A stretch of DNA of 64,000 nt from NCBI RefSeq assembly GCF_002368415.1, contig NZ_AP018290.1, forward strand, positions 7,927,717 to 7,991,716, written 5' to 3'. The position numbers and the translations under genes are program-made. Each line of letters opens with the position of its first letter. Position 1 is the stretch's first letter. Shown piece after piece: positions 29,495-39,305 of the stretch. Below the pieces are notes generated by a model. It made no database searches, was not told the origin of the DNA, and saw only the letters and a program-made list of their open reading frames with translations. This DNA comes from Calothrix sp. NIES-4105. Its GTDB lineage: Bacteria; Cyanobacteriota; Cyanobacteriia; Cyanobacteriales; Nostocaceae.

Positions 29495-30169
29495 ATGAAA
29501 TTTGGGGTTGTAGTCTTTCCTGGTTCTAACTGCGATCGAGACGTTGCTTATGTCACGCGCGATATTCTCTCTCAACCAACGCGAATGGTTTGGCACCAAG
29601 ATACTGATATTTCTGACTTGGATGTGGTAATCCTTCCCGGTGGGTTTAGTTACGGTGATTATTTACGATGTGGCGCCATTGCCAAGTTCTCACCCGTGAT
29701 GCAGTCGGTAATTGCACACGCTTCTTCTGGTAAACTAGTGCTTGGTATTTGTAATGGCTTTCAAGTATTAACCGAAGCCGGACTTTTACCGGGAGCATTA
29801 ACGCGAAATCGCGATTTACATTTCATCTGCGATAGAGTTCCGCTACTTGTCGAAAATAACACTCTCGCTTGGACACAACAATATAATAAAGGTGAAATTA
29901 TCACTTTACCTATCGCTCACGGTGAAGGCAGATTTTACGCTTCTTCTGACACACTTAAAGCAATTGAAGATTCTGGGCAAGTTGTATTTCGTTACGAAAA
30001 CGATAATCCCAACGGTTCTTCCAATAATATTGCTGGTATTTGCAATTCTACTGGTAATGTTGTAGGTATGATGCCTCACCCCGAACGCGCGTCTGATTCA
30101 ATGTTAGGTAACACTGACGGTTTAAAAATGTTCGCAGGATTACTCGAAAAAGTTGCCGCGATGGTCTAA
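29495..30169 (+). CDS. purQ: Phosphoribosylformylglycinamidine synthase, glutaminase subunit PurQ
   Basis: 224 residues of the class-I glutamine amidotransferase that feeds ammonia to Pur[15 protein letters not shown] opens the protein; [15 protein letters not shown] is the oxyanion region; the nucleophile Cys lies in [10 protein letters not shown]; the His-Glu pair lies in GMMPHPERA near the C-terminus. It is the second gene of a purS-purQ operon, with an AAAGGAG-like binding site about 9 bp before the ATG. Confidence 0.96.
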   Translation: MKFGVVVFPGSNCDRDVAYVTRDILSQPTRMVWHQDTDISDLDVVILPGGFSYGDYLRCGAIAKFSPVMQSVIAHASSGKLVLGICNGFQVLTEAGLLPGALTRNRDLHFICDRVPLLVENNTLAWTQQYNKGEIITLPIAHGEGRFYASSDTLKAIEDSGQVVFRYENDNPNGSSNNIAGICNSTGNVVGMMPHPERASDSMLGNTDGLKMFAGLLEKVAAMV

Positions 30170-30227
30170 TGGCAACGGATTATAAACAGATGTAACGGAT
30201 AATTGATTTTTGGCACCGTTATATCTA

Positions 30228-30268
30228 TCGTAGGTTGGGTGAAGGCTTTGCGTAACCCAACTTACATA
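30228..30268. repeat. GTAGGTTGGGT palindromic repeat
   Basis: GTAGGTTGGGT and ACCCAACTTAC flank a short loop (GAAGGCTTTGCGTA), downstream of purQ and the convergent Uma2 gene. It is a common dispersed palindrome and likely a terminator here. Confidence 0.55.
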
Positions 30269-30834
30269 ACTTTTCCCAAATCTAATACAAATCCAGGCAA
30301 AACATCTTCTCCCGATAAAGTGCTAGGATTTTGAAGAATCTCAACATCTTGATTAGGACGATAGATTTCTACTCGCTTATTTTTACGGTCAATCAACCAA
30401 CCTAGCCTAACACCATTATCAATATACTCTTGCATTTTTTCCTGCAATTCTTTAAGTGAATCACTTGGAGAACGTAATTCTATAATAAAATCGGGACATA
30501 TTGGCGCAAAAATAGCTTGCTCTTTTTCAGTTAAAGCATCCCATCTTTCACGCTTTATCCAAGAAGCATCTGGACTACGCTCCCCACCATTGGGAAGTTT
30601 AAAACCAGCAGGACCAAATACCTCACCCAAATCATTTTGCTCGTTCCATATATCAAGTTTTGTAGTGATTTTTACGTTACGTCTGTCTGTATGACTCCCT
30701 GATGGTGACATGATTAACACTTCCCAATGGTGCGGTTCGCTCAATTGATAATCACGGTTTCTTTGACATAGCTCGAAGAACTGCTCATCAGTTAAGTCTA
30801 TTTTCAGCTTAAAAGTTTGTGCGGAAGGACTCAT
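30262..30834 (-). CDS. Uma2 family (DUF820) endonuclease-like protein
   Basis: 190 residues from MSPSAQTFKLKIDLTDEQFF (start at 30834; an upstream GTG at 30858 adds eight). It has the PD-(D/E)XK-like Uma2 core: DASWIKRERW, CPDFIIELRSPSDSLKELQEKMQEY and GWLIDRKNKRVEIYR, with Asp, Glu and Lys-like residues at the usual spacing. These families are multi-copy in cyanobacteria, and their target is unknown. Confidence 0.88.
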   Translation of the reverse strand: MSPSAQTFKLKIDLTDEQFFELCQRNRDYQLSEPHHWEVLIMSPSGSHTDRRNVKITTKLDIWNEQNDLGEVFGPAGFKLPNGGERSPDASWIKRERWDALTEKEQAIFAPICPDFIIELRSPSDSLKELQEKMQEYIDNGVRLGWLIDRKNKRVEIYRPNQDVEILQNPSTLSGEDVLPGFVLDLGKVM

Positions 30835-30858
30835 GGCGCCTGCATAAATCAACAACAC

Positions 30859-31292
30859 TTATGGATATTACCATATTATAATATCTTGAACTCTGTAAAG
30901 AGGTTACTTGTAACGTTTCTCTGTGAACTCTGTGTCTCTGTGGTAATAATACTCTTAGTAATTATACTTGAATTAATAATTATTTTAGATTATAAATTTT
31001 AAGTACAATAGCGGTGGTAATTTGCTATACAAAAAGATTATTACTAAATTACTACTTTACCGTATTTATTTCAATTAACAACACGAAGTGTGAATCGCAC
31101 TTCTTTAGCTAATACAAATTAGCCACTCTCAACATTTATACGGTGAACTAGTAATGTTCATGTCCACTTTGTTTTGATAAAAAGGAATGTGCGGCAACTT
31201 CTTGTGGTCGTGCATTTCTTTTATATCGATACAGACTAGCCTCCTAGTTTTTATTTATCACTGCGTTTAATATTTACCAGGGAGTTATACCG
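30859..31292. other. Intergenic region upstream of gene A
   Basis: 434 bp. It contains the CTCTGTGTCTCTGTGGT repeat remnant near 30930, AT-rich DNA, a GAAGTG...CACTTC hairpin at about 31085-31103, and an AGGGAG binding site about 10 bp before the TTG start at 31293. No further gene seen. Confidence 0.4.
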
Positions 31293-34200
31293 TTGAATAA
31301 TATTTCATCCGATAATAATTTAGTATATTTAGATTATACTGATTTATTGACTCAAATTTTACAAGCACTTCATAATCAGCAAATATTTGAACTATCTTCC
31401 CAAGGCTTACATTTACAAGTTCATATTGATAAAATTGCTACCCGTGTTGCAGAAAAACAGGTACAAAACCCTTTAGGCGCCTTGGGAAGAAGCGCGCGTT
31501 CTGCTACTGTTAATATTAGTCCGGGTTCAGATGCACGCTTTCAAGAACTAATTAATAAAATTAGTTACAGCATTGGGCAACAGCTATCTAGTTTATTGGG
31601 TAACACCCCAGTTGAGGAATTTGTTGCGGGGATGATGACTAGTTTACAAGCATTGACTGGTAAACCTAGTTTGAATTTTACTTACAATTTCTCTCCATAC
31701 CAAGGGTTACAAAAGCAGCGTTTGACTTTGAATGATACAAGTAAAGGTTCTAAGACACAACCTGAACTACTGCTCAAATTTCACAAGTTGACAATATCTG
31801 TACAAAATATTCGTGATTTTAATCGACATTTACAGCAGGGAATCAATCATTATATAGATTTAAATCAAAACAATGCAACTTCTGCTGAACGTGAAGACTT
31901 AGAATATATTTTAGAGGATTTAGAGAAAGACCCAAATTCTGACTTTTATCGGTTGCAAAAGATTGTTGATACAGAAACGTTAGGAAAGCTCAAAAAACAA
32001 GCGCAGGTTAATTATTTAGAGTTTTTGTTGGAGAATGTTAGTACTAATGGTAGTAGAAACGAGAAAGCTATAGTTTATTTACAAGATTTAATTCGACGAC
32101 TCAAGCTGATTGAAGCATATATTGGTGATAGTGGGAAACCAGATGGAGACTATTTGGTTAGTTACGGTGGTGTCTCAATTAATTACAGAGACATGTTTTC
32201 CCGCGCGGAAGTTTATGAGATACTGCCAATTATCCCCATCATCGAGGGATATTTAGGAGAAAATAAGGATGAGGAGAAGGGAGAAATCGAGTTTGTTTTC
32301 GGTATCAAGTTAAAATTTGATGGTAAGGTGCAAGCACTTGGTGGTAAAAATGTGTTTGAATACCATTTAAATTTACTCAACCCCGATAGTGCAGAACATA
32401 AAGCTGGGTTAGCAAACGAAACTGGAAAGGAAACTTTTGTTCGCAAAGTTCTAAAAATCGCGTTTTTATATTACTTTGTTTTCGCTTCACGTCAAAACCC
32501 CACCAAAAAAGACTATAATTTCCACCAAGAGCTTGAATATGACCCGGTAGCATCTTTTGATCAACGTGTACTAACTAAACTTCAAGCTAGTGATGAAGTT
32601 GTAAAACAAAAGTTGTTCCGAGATATGTATAAGTCTTTCCAAGACTTCAAAATCCAAGTTAAGATTAATTCGCTCAAGGTTCTATTACGTAACCTGCTCA
32701 GATACAAATCTAATTTTAGCACGCGCGAGTTTCCTCTACATATATCTATTAAGCAGGGTATCGTCGAAGATAACATTGAGTCATGCTTTAAAAACAATAC
32801 TTTATTCAAACCTATTTTAAGAGGAAACCCCAAAGAAAACCTCAAATACATCGCACTCGGTGAAGCCCAATCTAATACAAATGCATTATGCACACTACCA
32901 GGAAAGATAACTTTTAGCGATATTCATTTTTTTGCCACCGACGACAAGCAGACTTTTACAATGGAGTATGACTTGCGGGGTATCAACGCTTTACCTATTT
33001 TAATGGCGCCTATCAATAATCCTAGCTGTAAGCGTTTGTACGAGCAAGAATTTTCAAAACGTAAGTTAATTGTATTTCCCTACAGCGAAGAAACCAACAA
33101 GTACGACTCAATTCGAGCATTCATTCATCAATTGACATACAGCTTGCTAGCGTACATTTGTATGTATGCGCTGTTAGAACACCAAAAAATGTTGTTCGTT
33201 CCGATACTGCGATTACATCTACATAATAAACAAGATGAGGCGCCGACTGAAAAATTCCTCGTTTCGTTGTCGAATGTACTCTCGCATCTACTCAACGAAA
33301 CGCATCGTTCCAATTCACAGGGAGTAGATATTCGCGATTTACAAGGTAAAGGTCAGTATAAAATACCGAATGTGATGAGTTCGCTGTATTCTATACTTCC
33401 CAAAAAGTTTACTTTTACAAATACGAACTATACACCGCAGCTAGATAAGCTGGCAATTATTGTAGTTTCGAGTCGTGAAAGCGATAGAAAGTGGGGTGCA
33501 AAAGACAAAATATCAAACTTGATGGGGGAGATTATTGGGTTACGACTGATGAACAACTCGGTACGAGTCCAGTTACTTACCACCTTTTCAGATAACTACG
33601 ACAACCAACAGTTATTTACCCACCCTGCTGTTATCGTCGAAAACGTTGCCAAACTGTATAAAATGGGATATCGGCATTTTGCTTATATAGCCAAAGCACC
33701 TTATACGAGTACTTTGCATATGACGCAAACCGAAGAAGACGACGGGTTGTTCTTCATGTCGAAGGATGTTGTTAGAGCATTGAAAGCAGAACATGACGAT
33801 ATCAAGATTTACCCAATGTTCTTTGATAAGTACTATGCCATCAAACCCGAAGAAAAAATCAAAGCTAGTTCGCTATATGTACAGGATACGGCAGAACTGA
33901 CGAATTTAGTCGAAGACACGAGTAAACAGTCAGTAGTTTTCTTCAACTTGTTCAACGGTATTAGTGTGGCAGGCGCCGAAAAGTATTACAATGGCGTAAT
34001 TTCATATGCGACGCTGTTGAATATCTATAAAGGGATACTTGATGATGAGGATATTCGGACTGGTTTGATGTACGAAGGGTCTTTGAAAAACGATATTTTA
34101 CAGTATTTAACTTTATTCCACTTCTCACGCTATCAAAAAGCGAAGGAAATTCACCTCAAGCTTGACCCATACGATAATTTGATTGGTGATAACTCTGTTG

Positions 34201-34298
34201 GAAAGTTGGCAACATTTAATCATATGCAGGGTAAAACCGAATTTAACTCTCTGGCATTTTTGACGTTGGTGAGAAAAGTGTTGAATGTGAAAGAATGA
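31293..34298 (+). CDS. Gene A: large protein of unknown family, ancestral neighbour of the helicase-like gene B
   Basis: 1001 residues, TTG start after AGGGAG. I recognise no family. It is soluble, helical in the first 450 residues. The last third begins LAIIVVSSRESDRKWGAKDK (about 716) and looks like an alpha/beta domain: RVQLLTTFSDN, MGYRHFAYIAKAPYTSTLH, EEDDGLFFMSKDVVRALK, IYPMFFDKYY. A PIWI- or nuclease-like fold is imaginable, but I can show no catalytic set. GGCGCC palindromes inside it suggest long residence. 95 bp after the stop lies the opening of gene B as a fragment, the key evidence that A and B once stood together. Confidence 0.7.
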   Translation: MNNISSDNNLVYLDYTDLLTQILQALHNQQIFELSSQGLHLQVHIDKIATRVAEKQVQNPLGALGRSARSATVNISPGSDARFQELINKISYSIGQQLSSLLGNTPVEEFVAGMMTSLQALTGKPSLNFTYNFSPYQGLQKQRLTLNDTSKGSKTQPELLLKFHKLTISVQNIRDFNRHLQQGINHYIDLNQNNATSAEREDLEYILEDLEKDPNSDFYRLQKIVDTETLGKLKKQAQVNYLEFLLENVSTNGSRNEKAIVYLQDLIRRLKLIEAYIGDSGKPDGDYLVSYGGVSINYRDMFSRAEVYEILPIIPIIEGYLGENKDEEKGEIEFVFGIKLKFDGKVQALGGKNVFEYHLNLLNPDSAEHKAGLANETGKETFVRKVLKIAFLYYFVFASRQNPTKKDYNFHQELEYDPVASFDQRVLTKLQASDEVVKQKLFRDMYKSFQDFKIQVKINSLKVLLRNLLRYKSNFSTREFPLHISIKQGIVEDNIESCFKNNTLFKPILRGNPKENLKYIALGEAQSNTNALCTLPGKITFSDIHFFATDDKQTFTMEYDLRGINALPILMAPINNPSCKRLYEQEFSKRKLIVFPYSEETNKYDSIRAFIHQLTYSLLAYICMYALLEHQKMLFVPILRLHLHNKQDEAPTEKFLVSLSNVLSHLLNETHRSNSQGVDIRDLQGKGQYKIPNVMSSLYSILPKKFTFTNTNYTPQLDKLAIIVVSSRESDRKWGAKDKISNLMGEIIGLRLMNNSVRVQLLTTFSDNYDNQQLFTHPAVIVENVAKLYKMGYRHFAYIAKAPYTSTLHMTQTEEDDGLFFMSKDVVRALKAEHDDIKIYPMFFDKYYAIKPEEKIKASSLYVQDTAELTNLVEDTSKQSVVFFNLFNGISVAGAEKYYNGVISYATLLNIYKGILDDEDIRTGLMYEGSLKNDILQYLTLFHFSRYQKAKEIHLKLDPYDNLIGDNSVGKLATFNHMQGKTEFNSLAFLTLVRKVLNVKE

Positions 34299-34299
34299 T

Positions 34300-34368
34300 G
34301 AACCACAAAGACACAAAGGACACAAAGGTAAGACTTCTTTCTTTGTGTCCTTTGTGTACTTTGTGGTT
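34300..34368. repeat. ACCACAAAGACACAAAG palindromic repeat
   Basis: ACCACAAAGACACAAAGG and CTTTGTGTACTTTGTGGT form a long imperfect hairpin directly after gene A. Related copies lie at 43217-43262, 60167-60195, 61755-61850 and near 30930. Here it can serve as terminator. Confidence 0.75.
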
Positions 34369-34393
34369 ATTCATATAAACCCACGGAGTATTA

Positions 34394-34480
34394 TGTCATC
34401 TAAAATTGCCGAACATTTATGGCGCCTATTCGAGGTAGAATTTGATATTGGCGCCCCGTTATCGATAAATCAGTATAAAA
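34394..34480 (+). pseudogene. Fragment A of gene B start
   Basis: The ATG at 34394 opens a frame reading MSSKIAEHLWRLFEVEFDIG then APLSINQYKK, against MSSKIAEHLGRLFEVGFNIG then ALSSIKQYN in the intact gene B at 43314. Homology fades after about 87 bp, and the frame stops at TAA near 34502. It sits where gene B would be expected if A and B were an operon. Confidence 0.85.
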
Positions 34481-34563
34481 AAATACAAATATTATATTAC
34501 AGTTAAAACAGCTATAGTAAATAGTGGTATCCTAAAGAGAACTCAACCTGTATATCAAGCAGC

Positions 34564-37095
34564 TTGAGTGCTACATGTATAATGCAGAACGAAAAATTAT
34601 TTTCTAATCTACCTGTTAACACAGGATGCAATAGCGAGCAGCTAGTTAATGAGCAAACAATCGAAGGTAGCTATCGAACGGTTTTAGTTATTGATGATTG
34701 CCTTGAAGATAGAGAAACTTATCGACGTTATTTGCTCAAAAATACAGAATATAATTATATAGTAGTTGATGCCAAGTTGGGAAAACAAGGAATCGATCTT
34801 TTTCAACGTCACAATCCAGATTTGGTATTGCTCGATTATTTGCTGCCTGATATGGATGGGTTGGAATTATTTACGGAATTAAAAAAACTACATAATCTTT
34901 TTGACACACCTGTAATTGTACTGACAGGGCAAGGAAATGAAGAAATTGCCGTACAAGCTATGAAGTTAGGCGCCTCTGATTATTTAATTAAGGGGGAGAT
35001 TTCTTTTGATAAACTGCGGTTAGCTGTTAATAATGCGGTTGAAAAAGCGCAGTTACAGAGGCGCCTTCGACAAAGTGAAACTAGATTAAAATTAGCTTTA
35101 GACGCAGTTCGTATGGGTACTTGGGAGTGTGACATTCAAACGAATGCGATGATTTTCTCCGAGTATGTAAGACCAATGTTAGGGTTGAGTGCGGGTGAAT
35201 TCCTACCAGATAATTATAACATATTTTTAAATATTGTACATTCTGCTGACCGTGAGCGGGTGAATAATGCAACAAGTAACGCCATTGCATCTGGAGAAAA
35301 ACAAGATGTCGAATTTCGGGTTGTTTGGAAAGATGGTACTGAGCGATGGTTACAAATACTAGGAAAATTATATACATATCTCAATGGGGAACCACGTAGT
35401 TTAATTGGGACAGTGCTTGATGTTACTGAATCTAAACAGGCTGAATTAGCACAGCGTTTAGTTGTGGAGCGAGAGCGGATTGTAACGCAAATAGCAGCTT
35501 CTATACGACAATCACTTAATTTAGATGTAATTTTAGACACTACAGTTCATGAAGTACGGCAATTTTTGCAAACCGACCGTGTACTGATTTTTCGTTTAAT
35601 GCCAAATGGTGGTGGTACTGTTGTAACTGAGTCAGTAGGAAGTGAGTGGGCGCCAATTTTATCAACAACGATTTGTGACCCCTGTTTTGCTGAAAACTAC
35701 ATTGAAGCTTATCAGCAAGGATTAGTTACTGCTAAAAGTGATATTTATACTGCTGATATTAAGCAGTGTCATTTGGAATTACTTAGTCAGTTCTCTGTGC
35801 GCGCTAATTTAGTAGTGCCAATTTTACAGAGCGAAAAGTTGTGGGGATTATTGATTGCCCATCACTGTTCGGAACCAAGAGAATGGCTTTCTGTTGAAAT
35901 CGATTTACTCACGCAACTGACAACGCAAGTAGGAATTGCGATTCAACAAGGAGAACTATTGGAAAGCGAAAAAGCTGCTCGTGAGTTAGCAGAAAAAGCT
36001 AATCGTATCAAAGATGAATTTTTAGCAGTACTTTCTCACGAATTACGCTCACCCCTGAATCCAATTTTAGGTTGGGCAAGCTTACTTCAAAATGGTAAGC
36101 TCGACTCGAAAAAAATAGCTCATGCGGCAACGGTTATTGAACGCAATGTTCATTTGCAAGTCGGTTTAATTGACGATTTGCTTGATGTATCGCGAATTTT
36201 ACGTGGTAAACTTGTACTCAAATGCTTACCTGTGAACTTGGAGTCAATTATTACCTCTGCTTTAGAGGCAGTACAATTATCAGCAAAAGTCAAAGCTATT
36301 CAAATTAATACAATTTTAGAACCAAATATCAAACCAGTATTGGGCGATAGCGTGCGTTTACACCAAGTCGTTTGGAACCTACTTTCTAACGCTGTGAAAT
36401 TTACGCCGCAATCCGGATGTATTACAGTGCGGCTTGAAGAAATAAATAGAATGGCGCAAATTACTGTGAGCGATACAGGTAAAGGAATTAAACAAGAATT
36501 TTTACCTTATATATTTGATTATTTTCGTCAAGAAGATAGCAGCACTACAAGAAATTTTGGTGGGTTAGGGTTGGGATTAGCAATTGCTCGGCACCTAATA
36601 GAATTAAATGGTGGAACAATATGTGCAGAAAGTGCAGGTATTGGACAGGGTGCAACTTTTACTATTTGTTTGCCATTAATGGCAAGTACACACGATGTAC
36701 ATAGTGAAGTAACAAATAACTCTTCAGATTTAAATGGCATCAATATTTTAGTTATTGATGATGAAGTTGATTCGCTTGATTTTATCACTTTTGTCTTGGA
36801 GCAAGCGGGTGCAAAAGTTACCGCTGTATCATCATCCATGCAGGCACTTGAAATTCTCGCGCGATGGCAACCTGATATTTTGATTAGTGATATTGGAATG
36901 CCTAAAATGAATGGTTATATGTTGGTACGCGCGATTCGAGAACAAGGAATAACGATACCAGCAATTGCTTTAACAGCTTATGCAGGGGAGTTTGATAAAG
37001 AGCAGGCCCTCGCTGCTGGGTTTCAAAAACATCTTCCTAAACCAATTGAAGTTGATACTTTGATTCAAGCAATTGGGAGTTTACTTAAAAAGTAG
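34564..37095 (+). CDS. Hybrid sensor kinase (REC-PAS-GAF-HisKA-HATPase-REC)
   Basis: 843 residues from TTG at 34564; the ATG at 34582 (MQNEKLFSN) is an equally good start. Order: receiver (about 38-160, D in LVLLDYLLPDMDG), PAS with PAC (about 168-290), GAF (about 305-470, close to phytochrome-type GAF but the Cys/His pocket residues cannot be judged), HisKA (FLAVLSHELRSPLNPILGW), HATPase (NLLSNAVKF, DTGKGI, GGLGLGLAI) and a second receiver (ILISDIGMPKMNGY, KHLPKP). It is the first cassette after fragment A. Confidence 0.88.
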   Translation: MSATCIMQNEKLFSNLPVNTGCNSEQLVNEQTIEGSYRTVLVIDDCLEDRETYRRYLLKNTEYNYIVVDAKLGKQGIDLFQRHNPDLVLLDYLLPDMDGLELFTELKKLHNLFDTPVIVLTGQGNEEIAVQAMKLGASDYLIKGEISFDKLRLAVNNAVEKAQLQRRLRQSETRLKLALDAVRMGTWECDIQTNAMIFSEYVRPMLGLSAGEFLPDNYNIFLNIVHSADRERVNNATSNAIASGEKQDVEFRVVWKDGTERWLQILGKLYTYLNGEPRSLIGTVLDVTESKQAELAQRLVVERERIVTQIAASIRQSLNLDVILDTTVHEVRQFLQTDRVLIFRLMPNGGGTVVTESVGSEWAPILSTTICDPCFAENYIEAYQQGLVTAKSDIYTADIKQCHLELLSQFSVRANLVVPILQSEKLWGLLIAHHCSEPREWLSVEIDLLTQLTTQVGIAIQQGELLESEKAARELAEKANRIKDEFLAVLSHELRSPLNPILGWASLLQNGKLDSKKIAHAATVIERNVHLQVGLIDDLLDVSRILRGKLVLKCLPVNLESIITSALEAVQLSAKVKAIQINTILEPNIKPVLGDSVRLHQVVWNLLSNAVKFTPQSGCITVRLEEINRMAQITVSDTGKGIKQEFLPYIFDYFRQEDSSTTRNFGGLGLGLAIARHLIELNGGTICAESAGIGQGATFTICLPLMASTHDVHSEVTNNSSDLNGINILVIDDEVDSLDFITFVLEQAGAKVTAVSSSMQALEILARWQPDILISDIGMPKMNGYMLVRAIREQGITIPAIALTAYAGEFDKEQALAAGFQKHLPKPIEVDTLIQAIGSLLKK

Positions 37096-37102
37096 TGGTT
37101 CA

Positions 37103-37210
37103 TGTCATTAATTTTGAGGAGTTAGGTACGTAGTTGGGCTTTAGCCCTCTAAACATTTTTAATACTTTTTGCGCTAAAGCGCTACTACGTACCCATCAAA
37201 TTTAATGACA
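37103..37210. repeat. MITE-like element, short version
   Basis: It begins TGTCATTAATTTTGA and ends TCAAATTTAATGACA, matching the ends of the element at 5455-5667. Inside is a second inverted pair, GGTACGTAGT and ACTACGTACC, around a GCGCTAAAGCGC palindrome. Like the other copy, it lies immediately after a histidine kinase stop. Confidence 0.6.
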
Positions 37211-37275
37211 CAGAGTAATAGTTATTGAAAATCAACCATCCGTTATATGCGTTTATCATCCGTTGCCAATCTTAT

Positions 37276-37725
37276 TTATAAATTAAAAGGCAGCATTGTA
37301 ATTTCAAACCAGTAGTTCAACAATCCCTCGACACTTTGCTTTAATAAACTAATGTCCATAGGTTTGATGATATAACTGTTTACTCCTTGTTGATAACAAG
37401 TTTCAATATCTTTAGGGTTGCTAGATGTGGTGAAAACAACTACGGGAACGGTTTTTAAATTGTCATCCTGCTTAATTTGCCGTAGCACCTCTGGGCCATC
37501 CGTTCCCGGTAAGTTAAGGTCTAATAAAATCACTCCCGGACGCGGGGAATTTTTTGGGTCGGTATAACGATTCCGACGGTAGAGAAACGCTAGCGCTTGA
37601 TCACCGTTAGTGCAGCGATAGACTGGGATAATTGACCCATACTGATTTAGATAGCGTTGGAATGCTTCATAGTCTTCATTGCTATCTTCAATAATTAACA
37701 AAGGTGGGAGTGGCACGGTAGGCAT
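37276..37725 (-). CDS. Rcp1-type single-domain response regulator
   Basis: 149 residues made of one receiver domain: LLIIEDSNEDYEAFQRYL, D in VILLDLNLPGTDGPEVLR, VFTTSSNPKDIE and YIIKPMD. The RNRYTDPKNSPRP insertion before the phospho-acceptor is characteristic of the Rcp1-like regulators encoded next to cyanobacterial phytochrome-type kinases. Its likely partner is the truncated kinase 24 bp upstream, which has lost its sensor part, so this regulator may now be uncoupled. Confidence 0.85.
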   Translation of the reverse strand: MPTVPLPPLLIIEDSNEDYEAFQRYLNQYGSIIPVYRCTNGDQALAFLYRRNRYTDPKNSPRPGVILLDLNLPGTDGPEVLRQIKQDDNLKTVPVVVFTTSSNPKDIETCYQQGVNSYIIKPMDISLLKQSVEGLLNYWFEITMLPFNL

Positions 37726-37749
37726 AATAAATAATTTATCATGATTTTA

Positions 37750-38076
37750 CTAGGGCGCCGCAGATAAAGTGAAGTAAAACGTGCTGCCCTCATCTAGTAT
37801 AGATTCTACCCAAATTTTTCCCCCGTGTCGCTCTACAATTTTTTGAACTATCGTTAAACCTGCCCCTGTGCCACCTCCGTATTCATCTTGTGCATGAAGC
37901 CGCTTAAATATCTGAAAAATTCGTTCTAAATGTTGCTGGGGAATTCCAATACCGTTATCGCGAACATAGAAGGTGTAGAAAATAGGGTTTGTAGTACTTT
38001 CTGTTTTTGATTCGATAAAGCCAATTTCAACCCATTTCTCGGTTTTATCGTTGTATTTAATACGCCCTTTCATCAA
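37750..38076 (-). pseudogene. Histidine kinase HATPase remnant, N-terminally truncated
   Basis: Only the ATP-binding end of a phytochrome-like kinase remains: [55 protein letters not shown]. The sensor, HisKA and first N box are missing. The apparent start (MMKGR) is encoded by the reverse strand of a gene B fragment (38055-38093), so the break point lies at about 38055-38062, within the shared ATTTAATA. Confidence 0.85.
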
Positions 38077-38093
38077 TAAATCAGTATAAAATC
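38055..38093 (+). pseudogene. Fragment B of gene B start
   Basis: The bases ATTTAATACGCCCTTTCATC followed by AATAAATCAGTATAAAAT align with gene B at about 43361-43402 (ATTTAATATTGGCGCCCTTT then CATCGATAAAGCAGTATAATAT). It joins directly to the truncated kinase. Confidence 0.65.
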
Positions 38094-38127
38094 AAAATCC
38101 GCTTTTCCTTGTAATTATCCCATTGAT

Positions 38128-39217
38128 TTAACGCGCGACTTGTTCCAAGAAAGGATAATCTGTATACCCGTTCTCACCACTACCGTAAAATGTTTTGAAA
38201 TCAGGTTCATTCAATGGTGCATTTAACTTAAAACGTTCTGGTAAATCTGGATTTGCCAAGAAGAATTTTCCAAATGAAATTAGCTCTGCCTCGCCATTTG
38301 CTAGAGCATAATTTGCTGTTTCATAGGTGTAGTTTCCGTTAGAAATTAGCGTTCCTTGATAGCGGGGACGAAACAAAGGAGTGACAGGATGAAGTACGTC
38401 TCGATTTTTCATATCAACTTCATTGGGTTCCATTAGATGTACATAAGCTAAATTGGCCGAACTTAAAGCTTCAAGCACATAACTAAATGTCGCTTGAGGA
38501 TTTGAGTCAAACATGCCATAGAAGGTGTTACTGGGTGAAAGCTTGATACCAACTCGGTCTGCTCCCCAAACGCTAGAGACTGCTGCAATCACCTCTAGGA
38601 GAAATCTTGCTCTATTTTCTATTGAGCCACCGTACTCATCTGTTCGCTGGTTTGAGCCGTCTTGCAGGAACTGATCAATGAGATAACCTTCATGCGCCAT
38701 GCAGTTCAACGCCATCAAATCTAGCGACTTTTGCGTTTTCAGCACCAAGGCGAAACTGCTCGACGATTTCAATAATTTCATGCTTTTCGAGAGCGCGCGG
38801 TGTTTCCATTGCCACTTTCCCTATTGGTGTGTGCAATTCACCCACAGCCGCGATAGCACTGGGCGCCACAGGCTGCTTTCCTCCTAGCAAAGATGAATGG
38901 GAAATTCTACCGCAGTGCCATAACTGTATAAAAATCTTTCCACCTGCACTATGTACTGCGTCTGTTACCTGCTGCCATCCTTGTATCTGCTCAAGCGAAT
39001 AAATACCTGGACAGTTCATATATCCCTGACTGAGGGGGGAAACCATCGTGCATTCGGTGATGACCAGACCTGCGGATGCTCGTTGAGCGTAGTAAGTTGC
39101 CATCATAGGTTGGGGGATGCTGTCGATAGCTCGTAGTCGAGTCATTGGCGCCATCACCAGTCTATTAAGGAGATTGTTGGAACCTAGCTTAACGGGTGAG
39201 AAAAGATTAATGTCCAT
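38128..39217 (-). pseudogene. Old yellow enzyme-type alkene reductase, frameshifted
   Basis: The N-terminal half (38690-39217: LFSPVKLGSNNLLNRLVMAP, QLWHCGRISHSS, ALEKHEIIEIVEQF, FDGVELHGA) and the C-terminal half (38128-38690: GYLIDQFLQDGSNQRTDEYG, RVGIKLSP, LISFGKFFLANPDLPERF) together make a full FMN-dependent ene-reductase of about 365 residues. At 38690-38697 the frame shifts: after HGA the sequence reads TGA instead of continuing to NGYLIDQF, one base too many. It is either a recent pseudogene or a sequencing error. Confidence 0.85.
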
Positions 39218-39305
39218 ACCTTGATTTCTAAATACTTAAAAATCGTAGGACAAATTAAGCCTTATTGTCTTGGATGATCTTGCTTTTGAAGAGTACGTTC
39301 TTGCC

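Noticed and set aside
31293-34298. Gene A as an Argonaute (PIWI) protein
   Set aside because: The last third looks alpha/beta, but I cannot find the DEDX catalytic set or clear MID/PAZ features.
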